A stretch of 64,000 nucleotides of DNA from Skeletonema tropicum (lineage: Eukaryota > Bacillariophyta > Thalassiosirophyceae > Thalassiosirales > Thalassiosiraceae): assembly GCA_037178625.1 (NCBI GenBank), contig CM074145.1:1240001-1304000 (forward strand), written 5' to 3'. A program made the translations under genes and the position numbers. This document shows positions 20,601-29,810 of this stretch, in pieces (the first letter of the stretch is position 1; each line of letters opens with the position of its first letter). Under the pieces are notes generated by a model. It had not been told where the DNA came from and searched no databases. It saw nothing but the letters and a program-made list of their open reading frames with translations.

Positions 20601-23600
20601 CAGACCAGATGGGAAGGCGGATCAGCATTTCGAACAGATGAAAGAAAGAGTGACAACGTGGACTGCTCAGATTAAAAGTGGGCACATCCCGGTTCGGTCG
20701 GTCTGGATGAGCTACTCCTGCCAACTGTGGTCAGGATTGCGCTACGGTCTTGGGGCATGCTCGGCCCCTATTGCTGAGCTAAAAAAGGGATTGTCTTCTG
20801 CGGATTTCTATCTACTCAGCAGCCTCGGGGTTACCCGTTCTATCACCAGAGAATGGCGGTATCTCCCACCAGCATTTGGAGGCATGGGCCTCAATGATCT
20901 GACAATCGAGACAACGGCCGCTACACTCGCATCTTTCCTTCAGCATTACGATGACAAACCCCATCCAGCGGTGAAGGACCGTCATCTTGGATTTACGTTG
21001 AGCGTGGTCATTCGTCATCTGCAAATTGAATTGGGGGTACCGGACTGTCCTTTTAGCTATGACTTCCGTACGTGGGGGCATCTTGCAACCGACTCGTGGA
21101 TCAAATCATTTTGGGAAAAACTTGACGAGCTGGGGATTACTCTTGACTTGCGGTGTGACGATATCCCTCTCCCTAGGAGAGGGGATAAGGTCATCATGCA
21201 CATGATGGTTGAAATGGGCCTACGAGGGAAAGATCTGTTGCGTGTCAACAGAGTCAGAAAGGCACAAGAGGCACTCTTCCTCTCTGACATCACTTCGGCC
21301 AATGGTAAATACCTGGAGAATCACTTACTGGACGGGCATTGGATGGACTCCGAAGAAGGGCTGTTAGGGAAGCATAGGTCTGGACTGCTATTCGGCCCTG
21401 AATTTCCAACCGCGGCAGATTTCAAACTCTGGAAAAAATATCTGCTCCAGATCGCACCGCTCAATCTGATGCTGGAGGAGCCGTTGAGGGAATGGCTACA
21501 TCCCTCCCATAGAAAATGGAGGCATTTCTGGAACACCGAAACCTGCGCAGTGGAGATACATACTGACAGCACGATCCGGGAATACGTGCACGATAGGGAC
21601 TCCGGAGATAGATCACACGTGCTTCACCCGTCAAGACAACTAGATGGACCCTCCGCCACACTGGCTCCAGCTACCATCCTCGAATACGACAATGGCTCAG
21701 TTAGACTGATGCAAAGAGGCCCACCTCTAGTGGCAGCACCAGCCCATACAATTTTTGCTTCATTCTGGGAGAGGCTATTCAGCAAAGGAGGCACATGGAT
21801 GTGGCAGGAGTTGGCGTGTCAGGAAGATCCAGCATGGATAGTGGAGGCCATCCACAGAGGATCTCTCTTCTGCTGCACGGATGGTTCTTATATCAAAGAG
21901 CTTTCAGTGGACGTCTGCGGGGCGGCCTGGATTATGTACTGCGAGGAGACGGGGAAGTCTTTGCAAGGTGATTTTACGGAGAGATCCAAATGGGCAGGCA
22001 GCTATAGAGGGGAGCAGCTGGGAATGTTAGCCATCCACATCTTACTGCTGACGGCCGAGGAGCATTACGAGATTCTTTCCAACGCCAACATTTTCTGCGA
22101 CAATCTAGGGACAATCCACACCTTTTCGACGAAGTATGCCAGGATCGCAGCTGCGGCCAAGAACAACGATATTCTACGGGTACTGCGGAAGATACAGTCT
22201 CGCTCCAAACTGGTTCACAGACTGTCTCACGTTAAGGCACATCAGGACGACATAGTGGGCTACGATGCATTGTCGATAGAGGCACAGCTCAATGTTATCT
22301 GTGATGACAGAGCCAAACGGGCTTTGCGGCGGGCAGTGAATACGACGGCAGCCCACCCTGCAACGCTATCGCTACCTCTCGAGTCAGCGGTGGTAATTAT
22401 CGGCAATGAGAAGCAAACCGCGGATATGGCCAAAGAACTCCGTTACTACATTGGCAAAGAAAGAGCAAAACAGTTCTACTCCGATGAAGGACTCATGTCA
22501 CCCTCTATCTTCGACACCGTGGCATGGGAGCCCCTGCGGGATCTTCTAGGGCGTCGGCCTCAGATGTTCAGACTTTGGTACGCCAAGCAGTGTTCTGGTT
22601 TCTGCGGCACTGGCCAAATGATTACTAGATGGGACAAGGAAGCCTCAGCGTTGTGTCCCAACTGCGGGTGTTACGAAACGGCTGACCACCTGAATCGGTG
22701 TACAAGTGACATTAGACGGGGATTACTCAGCGACTGCATTGAGAATTTATTGGACTGGATGAGAGACCACCACACCCACCCCGACCTAATGATTTGGATC
22801 CCAAGGTTTATTGCAGCCCAAGGCAAGCGATTGTTTGTGGACCTGCCGGACAAGTATGGCGACAGTATGTCCCAGGAAACGAGACAAGTTGGTAATAGTT
22901 TGGATAGAATCGGATGGAGACATTTCACGGAGGGAAAAGTGTCCGTCGGGCTTCTACAACTGCAACAAAATTATCTTCTGGGCATGCGGCTCCGGCTGAC
23001 CATCGACAGTTGGACGATGGGCTTCCTGGACCAGCTACTCTCCCTCACGCACACCCAATGGATTTGCAGGAACCTCACCAAACACCACAAAACCAAAGGC
23101 ACGAAGGTCCTGGCTTCGAGAGAACAAATCCAGAAAGAAATAGAGCACCAACTTAGTTTAGGAACTGACGGCCTGCCGGAAGAAGCTAGATGTCTGCTGG
23201 AAATCCAACCGGAGGAACTTTTTGCCAAGAGCACTGAGCAACAACAGTATTGGTTGAATGCGGCGGTGGCGAGTAGAGAAGCGGCCGGAGACCTCACGGG
23301 AGGTAGACTGGACAATGAAAATCCGTCGATGGCTCAACCAAGGACCGCTCCACAGGAAACAGACGTGACAGCAGCCACTAGCACCGACAAGACGACTGCC
23401 ACGAAGGCTCCTTTGCGTTTTGCCCCTATCTTTCAGCAGCAACTTCGGGCAGAAGCTCGGGCCTCCTCCACCCGGCAGAGGCCAAGGCTACCGCCAGACC
23501 TAGGGACGCAACGCACCGATTGTCTGGAGCTGCTACGACGTAATACGGATGAAGAGACAAGGACATTCTCCCCAAGGGACCTCTTCAGAGCGGTCCCCGA

Positions 23601-24240
23601 GACTTTCACCCTTGACATGGCAGGAGGAGATAAGGTTCACCGGGAAGCAATGCTCTCACTGCGACCACCACAATGGCTAAACGACGAAATCATCAACAGT
23701 TTCCTCCGCAGGGTTCTCTTTCCAAAGGTGAACTCCCAACGGGTCTACTTCTTCACCTCCTTCTTCATGTCAGCACTCCTTCAGACTGGGACAGACGGGC
23801 AATCAATACCCATCTACAACTACAACAATGTGCGCTCCTGGGGCAATACGTTGAGACGGAAGAACGGGATCTTGGGGGTGCGGGAGATATACGTGCCGAT
23901 TAACCGGGGTAATCGCCATTGGTTGCTCCTCAGAGCCGACACCGTCCTCAAGGAGATTAAACTGTGGGATTCCCAGGGCAGGAAGGAGTATAACCAGCGG
24001 TACCTAAGGGCTATGCTGCAGTATCTCAAGGATAAGTATCGAGAAATACATGGGGAGGCGAACGCTGATTGGGACAACTCTTGGCGACTCATCGATGACT
24101 CAATGACTCTCCACGGCAGACCAACGGATATGATTGTGGTCTCTTTGTCCTCGTCAACGCAACCCTACTGGCACAAAACATCCCTCTGTGTGAGAATTCC
24201 TACAACCAGGCGGACTTCCTCCTCAAAGAGACTAGGATGA
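17605..24240 (+). CDS. LINE ORF2: APE endonuclease, reverse transcriptase, RNase H, zinc knuckle, Ulp1-like protease
   Basis: The frame opens after a stop at 17602-17604. It has no ATG before the endonuclease motif; the only near-cognate start is GTG at 17650. Numbering from 17650: APE endonuclease motifs LSLNINGL (25-32), GLQET (58-62), MMDAN (207-211), GAIDGIW (255-261) and GDHRP (280-284); RT with VAQVDAAQCYDRV (motif A) and the YVDD catalytic box (about 867); RNase H with TDGSY (D about 1409), GEQLG (E), CDNLG (D) and VKAHQDD (H), then CDDRA; a CPNC-x6-H-x3-C knuckle (about 1667); and a Ulp1/SENP-like domain with WLNDEIINSF (about 2008), NRHW (H about 2088) and WDSQG (D about 2104). The catalytic Cys of that domain is in another frame. 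The enzyme nicks target DNA and copies the element RNA in the nucleus. Confidence 0.9.
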   Translation, partial: VYGDGRPADKADTCSVSSTKVPVYGPLRVAHKGHETIRVLSLNINGLRLWQPNNTKMERLKHVLRDYRVDVLGLQETNTNFRAVNPSLQIAHTLRHGDDRIASVHAHNTRELHNIGNFQAGGTAVVLREELAGLPTTRGQDETELGMFCWFRTEPTNGVGTVFISAYAPCRSEGVGTYYQHIVRYIQSNHFDTNPKDLFRRELVAAIKKWRTLGDRVVLMMDANENALDGELSRRLAGNDINMREAVHRIMPGQKGPFTHFRGNDNGNGAIDGIWVSDDIELISACYLPFDPDLGDHRPVVVDVQTRSVLGTALCRIVPPKARKLNSKVPRVRDRYLELVRKGFREKHIDQKLSELEALASFPPTAPFIAQMEALDNMVESVLVYAESKCRVLYPAHYEYSPAIQSWLDKRHLLKWILRHHQGKQVNKGNMRRFAKRRGLEQWLSTPVQELVDLYRSTKEHTRQLLADSPYLRKHFLNEKLNEAIANEREEEAVRVKAILRGEAQRKCWQGIKRATKAKDVMSVTRVEVVQDDGSVVEHTAKESIEEALKTELRTRFGRATSAPICQGALFELLGNFADTSAAVEILEGTFVPPPDTDPRTLLLFDEMASIWSRMGNGEISISVSQEDFQYYWRRVKERTSSSLSGIHFGHYKSMAHDDNLSQLMARKLSLTTTTGASPDRWARGLSVMLEKIAGVAVVNKLRAILLLEADFNFCNKLIFGHRMINSAREEGMIPEEIFSSKGKTAEDAILQQVLLYDIARVTKRPLLVAQVDAAQCYDRVALPAASLTLQAFNVPQCAVMSMLRPLHNMEFFLRTGYGQSESYFGGKEDGKHGLAQGNGAAPATWHQTSTTIVNAQRRSGHGVTIECPITRKSVRQVGILYVDDTNLWAGLDEDDDLFSTAAKGQASISDWGGLLGATGGALKGEKCGVTIHHQSADGKGGWVYTDQQQRRQGEPDGAEMEDNDLSSLAFHVLTTSGATEPIDKLPTNKADNNLGLFARPDGKADQHFEQMKERVTTWTAQIKSGHIPVRSVWMSYSCQLWSGLRYGLGACSAPIAELKKGLSSADFYLLSSLGVTRSITREWRYLPPAFGGMGLNDLTIETTAATLASFLQHYDDKPHPAVKDRHLGFTLSVVIRHLQIELGVPDCPFSYDFRTWGHLATDSWIKSFWEKLDELGITLDLRCDDIPLPRRGDKVIMHMMVEMGLRGKDLLRVNRVRKAQEALFLSDITSANGKYLENHLLDGHWMDSEEGLLGKHRSGLLFGPEFPTAADFKLWKKYLLQIAPLNLMLEEPLREWLHPSHRKWRHFWNTETCAVEIHTDSTIREYVHDRDSGDRSHVLHPSRQLDGPSATLAPATILEYDNGSVRLMQRGPPLVAAPAHTIFASFWERLFSKGGTWMWQELACQEDPAWIVEAIHRGSLFCCTDGSYIKELSVDVCGAAWIMYCEETGKSLQGDFTERSKWAGSYRGEQLGMLAIHILLLTAEEHYEILSNANIFCDNLGTIHTFSTKYARIAAAAKNNDILRVLRKIQSRSKLVHRLSHVKAHQDDIVGYDALSIEAQLNVICDDRAKRALRRAVNTTAAHPATLSLPLESAVVIIGNEKQTADMAKELRYYIGKERAKQFYSDEGLMSPSIFDTVAWEPLRDLLGRRPQMFRLWYAKQCSGFCGTGQMITRWDKEASALCPNCGCYETADHLNRCTSDIRRGLLSDCIENLLDWMRDHHTHPDLMIWIPRFIAAQGKRLFVDLPDKYGDSMSQETRQVGNSLDRIGWRHFTEGKVSVGLLQLQQNYLLGMRLRLTIDSWTMGFLDQLLSLTHTQWICRNLTKHHKTKGTKVLASREQIQKEIEHQLSLGTDGLPEEARCLLEIQPEELFAKSTEQQQYWLNAAVASREAAGDLTGGRLDNENPSMAQPRTAPQETDVTAATSTDKTTATKAPLRFAPIFQQQLRAEARASSTRQRPRLPPDLGTQRTDCLELLRRNTDEETRTFSPRDLFRAVPETFTLDMAGGDKVHREAMLSLRPPQWLNDEIINSFLRRVLFPKVNSQRVYFFTSFFMSALLQTGTDGQSIPIYNYNNVRSWGNTLRRKNGILGVREIYVPINRGNRHWLLLRADTVLKEIKLWDSQGRKEYNQRYLRAMLQYLKDKYREIHGEANADWDNSWRLIDDSMTLHGRPTDMIVVSLSSSTQPYWHKTSLCVRIPTTRRTSSSKRLG

Positions 24241-24641
24241 GGATCGCAATGTTGCTGTGGTCTAGCAGCAGGAATCAACCAAGAGCTCCTGCCGCAGCAA
24301 GACTGCCTAGCCGATCGAATTCAACGGGTGGCAAGCGCAAGAGTGGTCACCTCGCAGCGGGCAAGCCTATCCCCAAGCCGGTCAGGGTAAAGACGGCTGG
24401 CTCAGGTTCATCGTGCAAGGAGCGCAATAAACGACGGAGAAAGGACAAGCGGATTATCCCAGGCGGCCCCAAAACTAGAGGTAAAGTCCACGGGGACGAC
24501 CCAACTCCAATGCAGCAGACAGAGTCCCTCCTTAATCAGAAAAGGAGCGCTGCATCGCTCGCTGTTGGGGATTCAACACTTCAGGCCACTACCCAAAGAC
24601 ACGCACCTCCCAAGCGGAAGAAACGGAAGCTGCCAACCTGA
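24114..24641 (+). CDS. Out-of-frame end of the Ulp1-like protease and basic tail of the LINE protein
   Basis: In the -1 frame relative to ORF2, from about 24114, the sequence reads RQTNGYDCGLFVLVNATLL, which is the Q...DCG...V box holding the Ulp1/SENP catalytic Cys (codon 24135-24137). It continues through the ORF2 stop (ATGA overlap at 24237-24240) to TGA at 24639-24641 as a Lys/Arg-rich tail (KRKSGHLAAGKP; KERNKRRRKDKR). Thus the protease core is split between two frames at about 24102-24117. Either this copy lost one base, or a programmed -1 shift makes the full enzyme; no classical slippery heptamer was seen. An independent start at ATG 24237 would give only the basic tail. Confidence 0.75.
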   Translation, partial: RQTNGYDCGLFVLVNATLLAQNIPLCENSYNQADFLLKETRMRIAMLLWSSSRNQPRAPAAARLPSRSNSTGGKRKSGHLAAGKPIPKPVRVKTAGSGSSCKERNKRRRKDKRIIPGGPKTRGKVHGDDPTPMQQTESLLNQKRSAASLAVGDSTLQATTQRHAPPKRKKRKLPT

Positions 24642-24861
24642 GGCCACATGCAGGCTATTTCCCTTCGTGTTAGCAGATGCACTCTCACCTGGTTTCGAAC
24701 GCTCCGGCGTTTAAGAGGAGCACCCGGCTCCTACGGGGGCACCCGTCTTGCTGTCTGGTAAGCCTTTCGGCAGTAAAAGACCGTACATTGTACCTAAGCA
24801 GGTCCAGATTATACTCGTGTAGATATCTAATCTGATTAATTTTGTATTTATTTATTTATTT
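24642..24861 (+). other. LINE 3' UTR with stem-loops and ATTT tail
   Basis: Noncoding 3' end. At about 24714-24752 two short GC-rich hairpins can form (GGAGC...GCTCC; ACGGG...CCCGT). Such 3' stem-loops are commonly recognised by the RT of LINEs. The element ends in TTTGTATTTATTTATTTATTT just before the right target duplication, a microsatellite tail instead of poly(A). Confidence 0.65.
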
Positions 24862-24879
24862 AGGTTGTGATCCAATCCA
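24862..24879. repeat. Right target-site duplication of the LINE
   Basis: Exact second copy of AGGTTGTGATCCAATCCA (left copy 14249-14266). It continues directly into the 5' half of the interrupted RING-CH gene. Confidence 0.9.
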
Positions 24880-25762
24880 TGCACGCGGCGGCTGATGATC
24901 TTAACCTCTCGGGTAATCTCAAAGCTTCAACCGTGTGACTCATCAAATAGAGCGTTTCTACAAGATTTACACCGTTCCCTATTGTTAGAATAGCATGCTC
25001 GCCATATTTTGGAGCAAGTAATTGTAATCTGCTCAAAATACTAATCATCTGTTTATTTGAAAGCCTGTCACCACTGAGCTTCGCTTCAACTTTGGCAAGG
25101 TTGGTCTCAATCTGCTCGACAGCCGTTGCATGTTGTGATTACCCAATGCAATAATAATATCTCTCCCTTTTTCCAAATAATCCTTGGCCTTTTCGAAACA
25201 TTGCTTAGTGCCAATGACGGAATTGAATTTCTCAAGTTTCTGGTATGCCAAAGCCAGCGCTGCGACGCCCATAGTGTCAAGAGTGATCACCTTGTCACAA
25301 ATCTCTTCTCCTTCCATTAAATCTGCCTCCCTCGTTCCATCGAGGGCGGCAATCCTTCTGATCAGTGCGAAAAGATGCTAACTTGCTCCGTCATTTTTGA
25401 ACTCCCTCTCAATAAATGACAACTGAGCTTCTGTCATATCGTGGCGAATGCCTCCCTGAAATATAATTGCTTACAGTTGGGACTTTGTTCAAAGTATTCA
25501 AAGAATCTTTCGTCAAATATATCCGACCTTCTACGCGCGCCTTTTTTCTCAACAAAGGCCTTGAACTTGCTTTCGGATGAGGCACTGGAGGCAGGTGGTA
25601 GGTGAGCAAAGCCGCTGTGTCCACGGTCCACGGCAAGAGCATTCTCGGACGAGCGGCGCTCCCGAATCGTCCGGCCTCTCCTTGAGGCAGATCCAGCACA
25701 GTGCTCCGCCAAGGGACGTGCAGTAGGAAGGTGGATCAGAGGATGATGAGCTGCTCGTGTTC
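24862..25762 (-). pseudogene. 5' half of the RING-CH family gene interrupted by the LINE
   Basis: On the minus strand the fragments follow the order of the gene at 11993-13320: RING-CH region (CWICLKERPDDSGAPLV; then RSDIFDERFFEYFEQSPNCK), TPR-like region (AYQKLEKFNSVIGTKQCFEK, then AKDYLEKGRDIIIALGNHN) and the helical segment before the insertion point (HTVEALRLPERLRSSAAA). They lie in at least three frames, so several indels are present, and the HSGFAH segment is disordered relative to the intact copy. Together with 13834-14266 it reconstitutes the gene order of one ancestral copy. It was probably already decaying or decayed after insertion. Confidence 0.85.
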
Positions 25763-25926
25763 TAGCTCAGAGTAGAAGATGAGCTGCTGGTTGCTGCTTC
25801 GAGAGTCGGGAGAGTCGGAGAGGAGTGATGCCTTTTGACTCGACTTCGTAAATACCATCAGCTCAAGACTCGAAATTCAAAATTTTATGTGCCATAAAAC
25901 AATAAACCAGCAACACAACTACCAAA

Positions 25927-26565
25927 ATGAATTACGGTCAAAGAGGAGTAGATCTCCTCCGAGAACTCAAAAGATCCGACTGGCTCCCCTCCTACAACGA
26001 AGACAGCGTTCGAGCCACCATCCAAGAAATTAATTTACACACCGCCGAACTACAAGATATTGTCCGTGCAAATAATCGTGTTGCTAACGACACTTCCACC
26101 GGCGGTGGTAGTGCACCATCAGTTCCAATTGAAATGCGTCCAGTAATGTTACTTCATGAAGTATCGATAAAGAGGAATAAACGGTGCTTACTGGCCTATC
26201 ATGCCCATCGTATTGACAAATTACGTGCGTTACGGTGGGAAACTGCCGGTAATTTAGCCACCCCCATGAAATTCGTTTTAAGTGAAGCAGAGGTAGATTT
26301 CTTTCATGAATATGATAAATTAGCATCGAGGCATGCTATTGGGGGGTCGATGGGGGGATTGGATTGGAATGCGGATCAGAACCCTCCCGAAGAGAATTTT
26401 ATTCAGGTGAGAGTGGTACAGCCGGGGTTGGGGAAGATTGAGACGGAGATGTGTGGGGTTGTGGAGTTGGAGGTGGGGAGTATGCATTATTTGCCGAGGT
26501 CGGATGTGGAGCATTTGGTGAGGCAAGGGGCTTTGGTGCAGTTGGGTGGGGAGGAGAGCTTTTAG
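25927..26565 (+). CDS. PSF1: GINS complex subunit Psf1
   Basis: Single exon, 212 residues, the usual length of Psf1 (about 200). The N-terminus [20 protein letters not shown] and PSYNEDSVR are family hallmarks. [20 protein letters not shown] followed by [15 protein letters not shown] is the conserved helical core of the GINS A-domain, and [12 protein letters not shown] ... [20 protein letters not shown] is the C-terminal B-domain. Psf1 with Psf2, Psf3 and Sld5 forms GINS, which joins Cdc45 and MCM2-7 into the replicative helicase at forks in the nucleus. A Gly/Ser/Thr-rich loop at about residues 56-65 is the only insertion. The upstream gene is the broken RING-CH copy on the opposite strand, so Psf1 has its own promoter within about 160 bp. 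Confidence 0.95.
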   Translation: MNYGQRGVDLLRELKRSDWLPSYNEDSVRATIQEINLHTAELQDIVRANNRVANDTSTGGGSAPSVPIEMRPVMLLHEVSIKRNKRCLLAYHAHRIDKLRALRWETAGNLATPMKFVLSEAEVDFFHEYDKLASRHAIGGSMGGLDWNADQNPPEENFIQVRVVQPGLGKIETEMCGVVELEVGSMHYLPRSDVEHLVRQGALVQLGGEESF

Positions 26566-26791
26566 TAATGTTGGTTTGGAGAGGAGAGAAATTTATATAT
26601 TCAATACATTCGTGAACAAATTTGGTCCAATATTAAAGGAAATTATCGATACATTATCACTCAGAGGAGAATGACTAATGCAGATGTGTTGAAATTAATC
26701 AAATGCACGATAGAGACGTTGTATTGTGAAATGAAACAAACACGATGATGAACACGATAATTACAATACTTTCCAACATATTAAGGACATG

Positions 26792-27748
26792 CTACAAGTC
26801 TGCTGCTTTAATGAAAGCCAGTACATTCGGAATCACAACTGCTGCACCGCAACTCATTCTACATACCTGCCTTTCCCACACATTGGCCCCCTCGCCTATA
26901 TCAAGCTGTGATGCCTTCCAAAGGGCCAGCTCCAGTAATGACGTATTCTCCATCAATTTGTAACATTCAATTTTACTTTGGATAGTGTCAACCCATTGAC
27001 TAAGTTCTGCAGTCTTTTCCGACGCATGGATATTTGGGAGGAGATGATTGATTCGATCAATCTCTCGGTTCATATCATCTTGCCATTGTTTCAACCCCAA
27101 AGAGGAGATGGCCTTGTGTATGTTCCCAACAAGCTCTATGAAGGTTAGTTGCCGGCAGCAGTCAAATGCATCACTGGCAATAGAGATTCCGTTGTCACCT
27201 AATTTGAACCTGAGTCGTCTTAGAGAGGTGCAGTAATAGAAAGCAGATATCTCAATTGACTCAATGTGTCCGCCCAGAGTTGCATCGGTCATGTTGGTAC
27301 ATCCGGCAAATCCGGATGCTTCAATGACAAGTACCGAAGGAAGATGAATGTGACCCAGCGAACTACAGTCGAGAAACGCTTGTACTCCAATCTTCGCCAA
27401 TAGCTCACTATTATCCAATGCCATCAGATTGCAACAATGAGAGAATGCCATTTCACCAACCACTCTAACATTGGTAATATCTAATACAGGTAAAGATATA
27501 CAATTCAAAAAGGCCTCTTTTCCAATGCGTTCAATCTTATCATGCATCTCAACATATCGTAGACCTTCACAGCAGCAAAACGCACGAAAGGGGATGATTT
27601 TGATGGATTTATCAATGATGACATGAGTTACATGTCGAGGAGCCCGTCCACCCCTGTAGATGAAGATGTTTTCGCCACTTCTTACTTCTTGGGCTTGCTT
27701 TATTTTCTGCTCCCATGATGGTGGGAGGATAGACGGAGTGGCCATCAT
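26792..27748 (-). CDS. BspA-like leucine-rich repeat (LRR_5) protein
   Basis: Single exon, 318 residues. Residues about 35-210 carry BspA/LRR_5 repeats of roughly 23 residues, each with an IGxxAFxxCxxL-type core: ERIGKEAFLNCISL, VVGEMAFSHCCNLM, KIGVQAFLDCSSL, VIEASGFAGCTNM, SIEISAFYYCTSL and SIASDAFDCCRQL. The C-terminal part (WQDDMNREIDRINHLLPNIH; LLELALWKASQL; RQVCRMSCGAAVVIPNVLAF) is a conserved alpha-helical tail that accompanies these repeats in many diatom proteins. The family is very large in Thalassiosira-type genomes; molecular function is unknown, presumably protein binding. There is no signal peptide, so it is likely cytosolic. Divergent to the tubulin cofactor gene, with 240 bp between the starts. 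Confidence 0.88.
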   Translation of the reverse strand: MMATPSILPPSWEQKIKQAQEVRSGENIFIYRGGRAPRHVTHVIIDKSIKIIPFRAFCCCEGLRYVEMHDKIERIGKEAFLNCISLPVLDITNVRVVGEMAFSHCCNLMALDNSELLAKIGVQAFLDCSSLGHIHLPSVLVIEASGFAGCTNMTDATLGGHIESIEISAFYYCTSLRRLRFKLGDNGISIASDAFDCCRQLTFIELVGNIHKAISSLGLKQWQDDMNREIDRINHLLPNIHASEKTAELSQWVDTIQSKIECYKLMENTSLLELALWKASQLDIGEGANVWERQVCRMSCGAAVVIPNVLAFIKAADL

Positions 27749-27988
27749 GATGGGGCTGTTGGTAGAGACTGCAGCATTGCTGCCGGTATGTATTTGTGGC
27801 TGTGGATGGTTCCGTTGGATGCCCTGTTTGACGTGATGGATAAAGTTCTGCCAGAGGTTGCACCATCTGCTCCATCATCTGCTCATTTTTGGATCTTTGG
27901 TAGGTTTTCTCGTGGAGCGGCACTCAAAGTCGCACCTTCATTTTTTTCACCTTTCATTTTTCCTCATTATTTATTTTACAAAACGACG

Positions 27989-29525
27989 ATGGAGGCACGC
28001 TTCCTAGCCTCGCAGGCAGAACGCCTAGCCGACAACAAAAGGCGACTCCAAAAGTCTCGTGAGAAGCGGCTGAGCAGCAGTAGTCATGGCAATGATCATC
28101 AACAATCTACTTCGACGAAAGATAATTATTTTCTAGACGATGCTCCAAATCTCTGCGGCGAGGATAAGGATGAAACTAAGGACAAAATCGTTGACACTAC
28201 AAATTCAAACAATGATGACCAGCATCATCGTTACAGTCAAAAGGAGGAAGGACATCGCTTTTGGATGAACTTTCGTAAATTATGTTCCGAGCTGCAAATG
28301 CAGATTGATTCCTTGCTGCTAGTAGTGGTGACACCTGATGATGATGAGGGCGGTGCAGCAGCTGATAATAATGTCGGAGGAGGAGTTTTCAACAACAACC
28401 ACCATGAGACTGCCAAAGCATACTACTCCACAGCTGCACGAAGGAACGAGGGACGCACCAAACTGGACTGTATTTTGGAGAATGTTCGTTTATTACGGAG
28501 ACACTGTCTTTCTTCTTCTTCATCATCGGTGCTACTACCAACCACTACCACTACCGTTTCAGCATCCAACAATGACAATGACACCACAACCACAGCCAAT
28601 AATCAATTATTGTTGTTATCATCCATGATACTCTCAACGCCAATGCCGGAAATGACACAGACAGATGTGAGATTACTATCGGAAGAAATTGATCGATTGT
28701 TGAAGTGTATAGATGCGGCACGTGATATTATTTCTCCCAAGGAAAAGTTTGTGTTCAATCGATATCGGAAGGCGATGGAGGAGAAGAGATTGTTGTTGGG
28801 GGGGAGTGAGCGAGTGTCGTCTTCTGGTTTACAGCCAAGTAAGATTGATGGTGGTGACATTCACAACGAATCGAGTGTTGTGGATAATGATGATGATGAT
28901 GGTGAAGATAAGGAGACAATCCATCATGACGGGGGAGTGCTGGAAAATAAAAGCGACTGCATCATTGAAATATTCCCAGATGGCAACATCCAAACGAATA
29001 AAGCGACACAAAGTCAAATACAATATTACAGTCTTCCGAGAAGCATGCATTCATTGCACCCACCGACATTCAACAACAGCAGCAACACTCAACATCACAA
29101 TAATACTTCGTCATCATCGTCATCATCGGGTAGTAGCATGTCCTACCTCCTCCAAAATCTAACCAACGTTACAATCCTTCTCCACGGCTCACGTCCAACA
29201 CTCCACATCAAGAACATTCATAACTGTCATATCTACGTCACAGAACCTACATTGGGTCCTGTCCACTTGACCAACTGCCACTCATCTCACATCCGATGCA
29301 GTTGCTATCAACTTCGCATCCATGATTCAATCCATGTCAAGTTTCATGTTTGGGTACGGAGTGGACCAATTATTGAGAATTGTAAGGAGATGGTGTTTGA
29401 GGGTGATTATTACTACTTGGGGGGAGATGAAAATGGTGGTGGTGGTGGTGGGAAGAATATGTATTGGGATGTGAAGGATTTTAATTGGTTGAGGACTTTG
29501 AGGAAGAGTCCAAACTTTGTTGTTG

Positions 29526-29566
<41 letters not shown>

Positions 29567-29692
29567 AGTGATGAGGAGAGTGGTTTGAAGGAGAAAGGGA
29601 TTGTGTCTGGTAAGGAAGGTGTTGCGACTGCTGAAGTTTCGGATCAAGCGTCATTGAAAGAAGAGGAAGAAGATTCCGAGGATGAATTGTAA
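27989..29692 (+). CDS. TBCC: Tubulin-binding cofactor C (TBCC domain)
   Basis: I take ATG at 27989 (MEARFLASQAERLADNKRRL): the in-frame ATG at 27788 is followed by a T-rich, leader-like stretch. 567 residues. The N-terminal part is helical with low-complexity Ser/Thr/Asp/Asn inserts. Residues about 400-520 hold the TBCC beta-helix: NLTNVTILLHGSRPTLHIKN, NCHIYVTEPTLGPVHLTNC, then CYQLRIHDS with the catalytic-type Arg of the QLRIH motif, SGPIIENC and WDVKDFNWLRTL. TBCC acts with cofactors D and E as a GTPase activator for beta-tubulin during heterodimer assembly in the cytosol. A (GCT)n tract at about 29529-29568 encodes 13 alanines after the domain, followed by an acidic tail. Confidence 0.9.
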
Positions 29693-29810
29693 CAGTGAGT
29701 CTTTTTGGAGAAAGATTGAGACAGATACAAGAACAAGATACACTGCTAGAAGCAAAGTATTAATAGAAGGAGTTCATTATTCATTCGTACCGATGCTCCC
29801 CCATTGCCTC

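Larger units (their letters stand above)
14267..24861 (+). mobile_element. Full-length LINE (non-LTR retrotransposon) with Ulp1-like protease
   Basis: A 10.6-kb element inserted into a RING-CH gene with an 18-bp target duplication. Order: short leader, ORF1 (14361-17291), a small ORF (17291-17653), ORF2 (opens at 17605, to 24240) with APE endonuclease, RT, RNase H, zinc knuckle and Ulp1-like domains, an overlapping frame to 24641, a 3' UTR with stem-loops and an (ATTT)n tail at about 24844-24861. No LTRs are present. Tail repeats and target duplication fit target-primed reverse transcription. The long open frames suggest a recent insertion, although one frameshift lies in the protease. APE plus RNase H suggests an I/L1-type or Dualen-like algal clade; a tree would be needed to decide. 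Confidence 0.93.

Noticed and set aside
24662..24790. Possible tRNA or other structured RNA gene (GGTTTCGAACGC...)
   Set aside because: The GC-rich hairpins lie in the LINE 3' UTR, do not form a cloverleaf, and are better explained as RT recognition structures.
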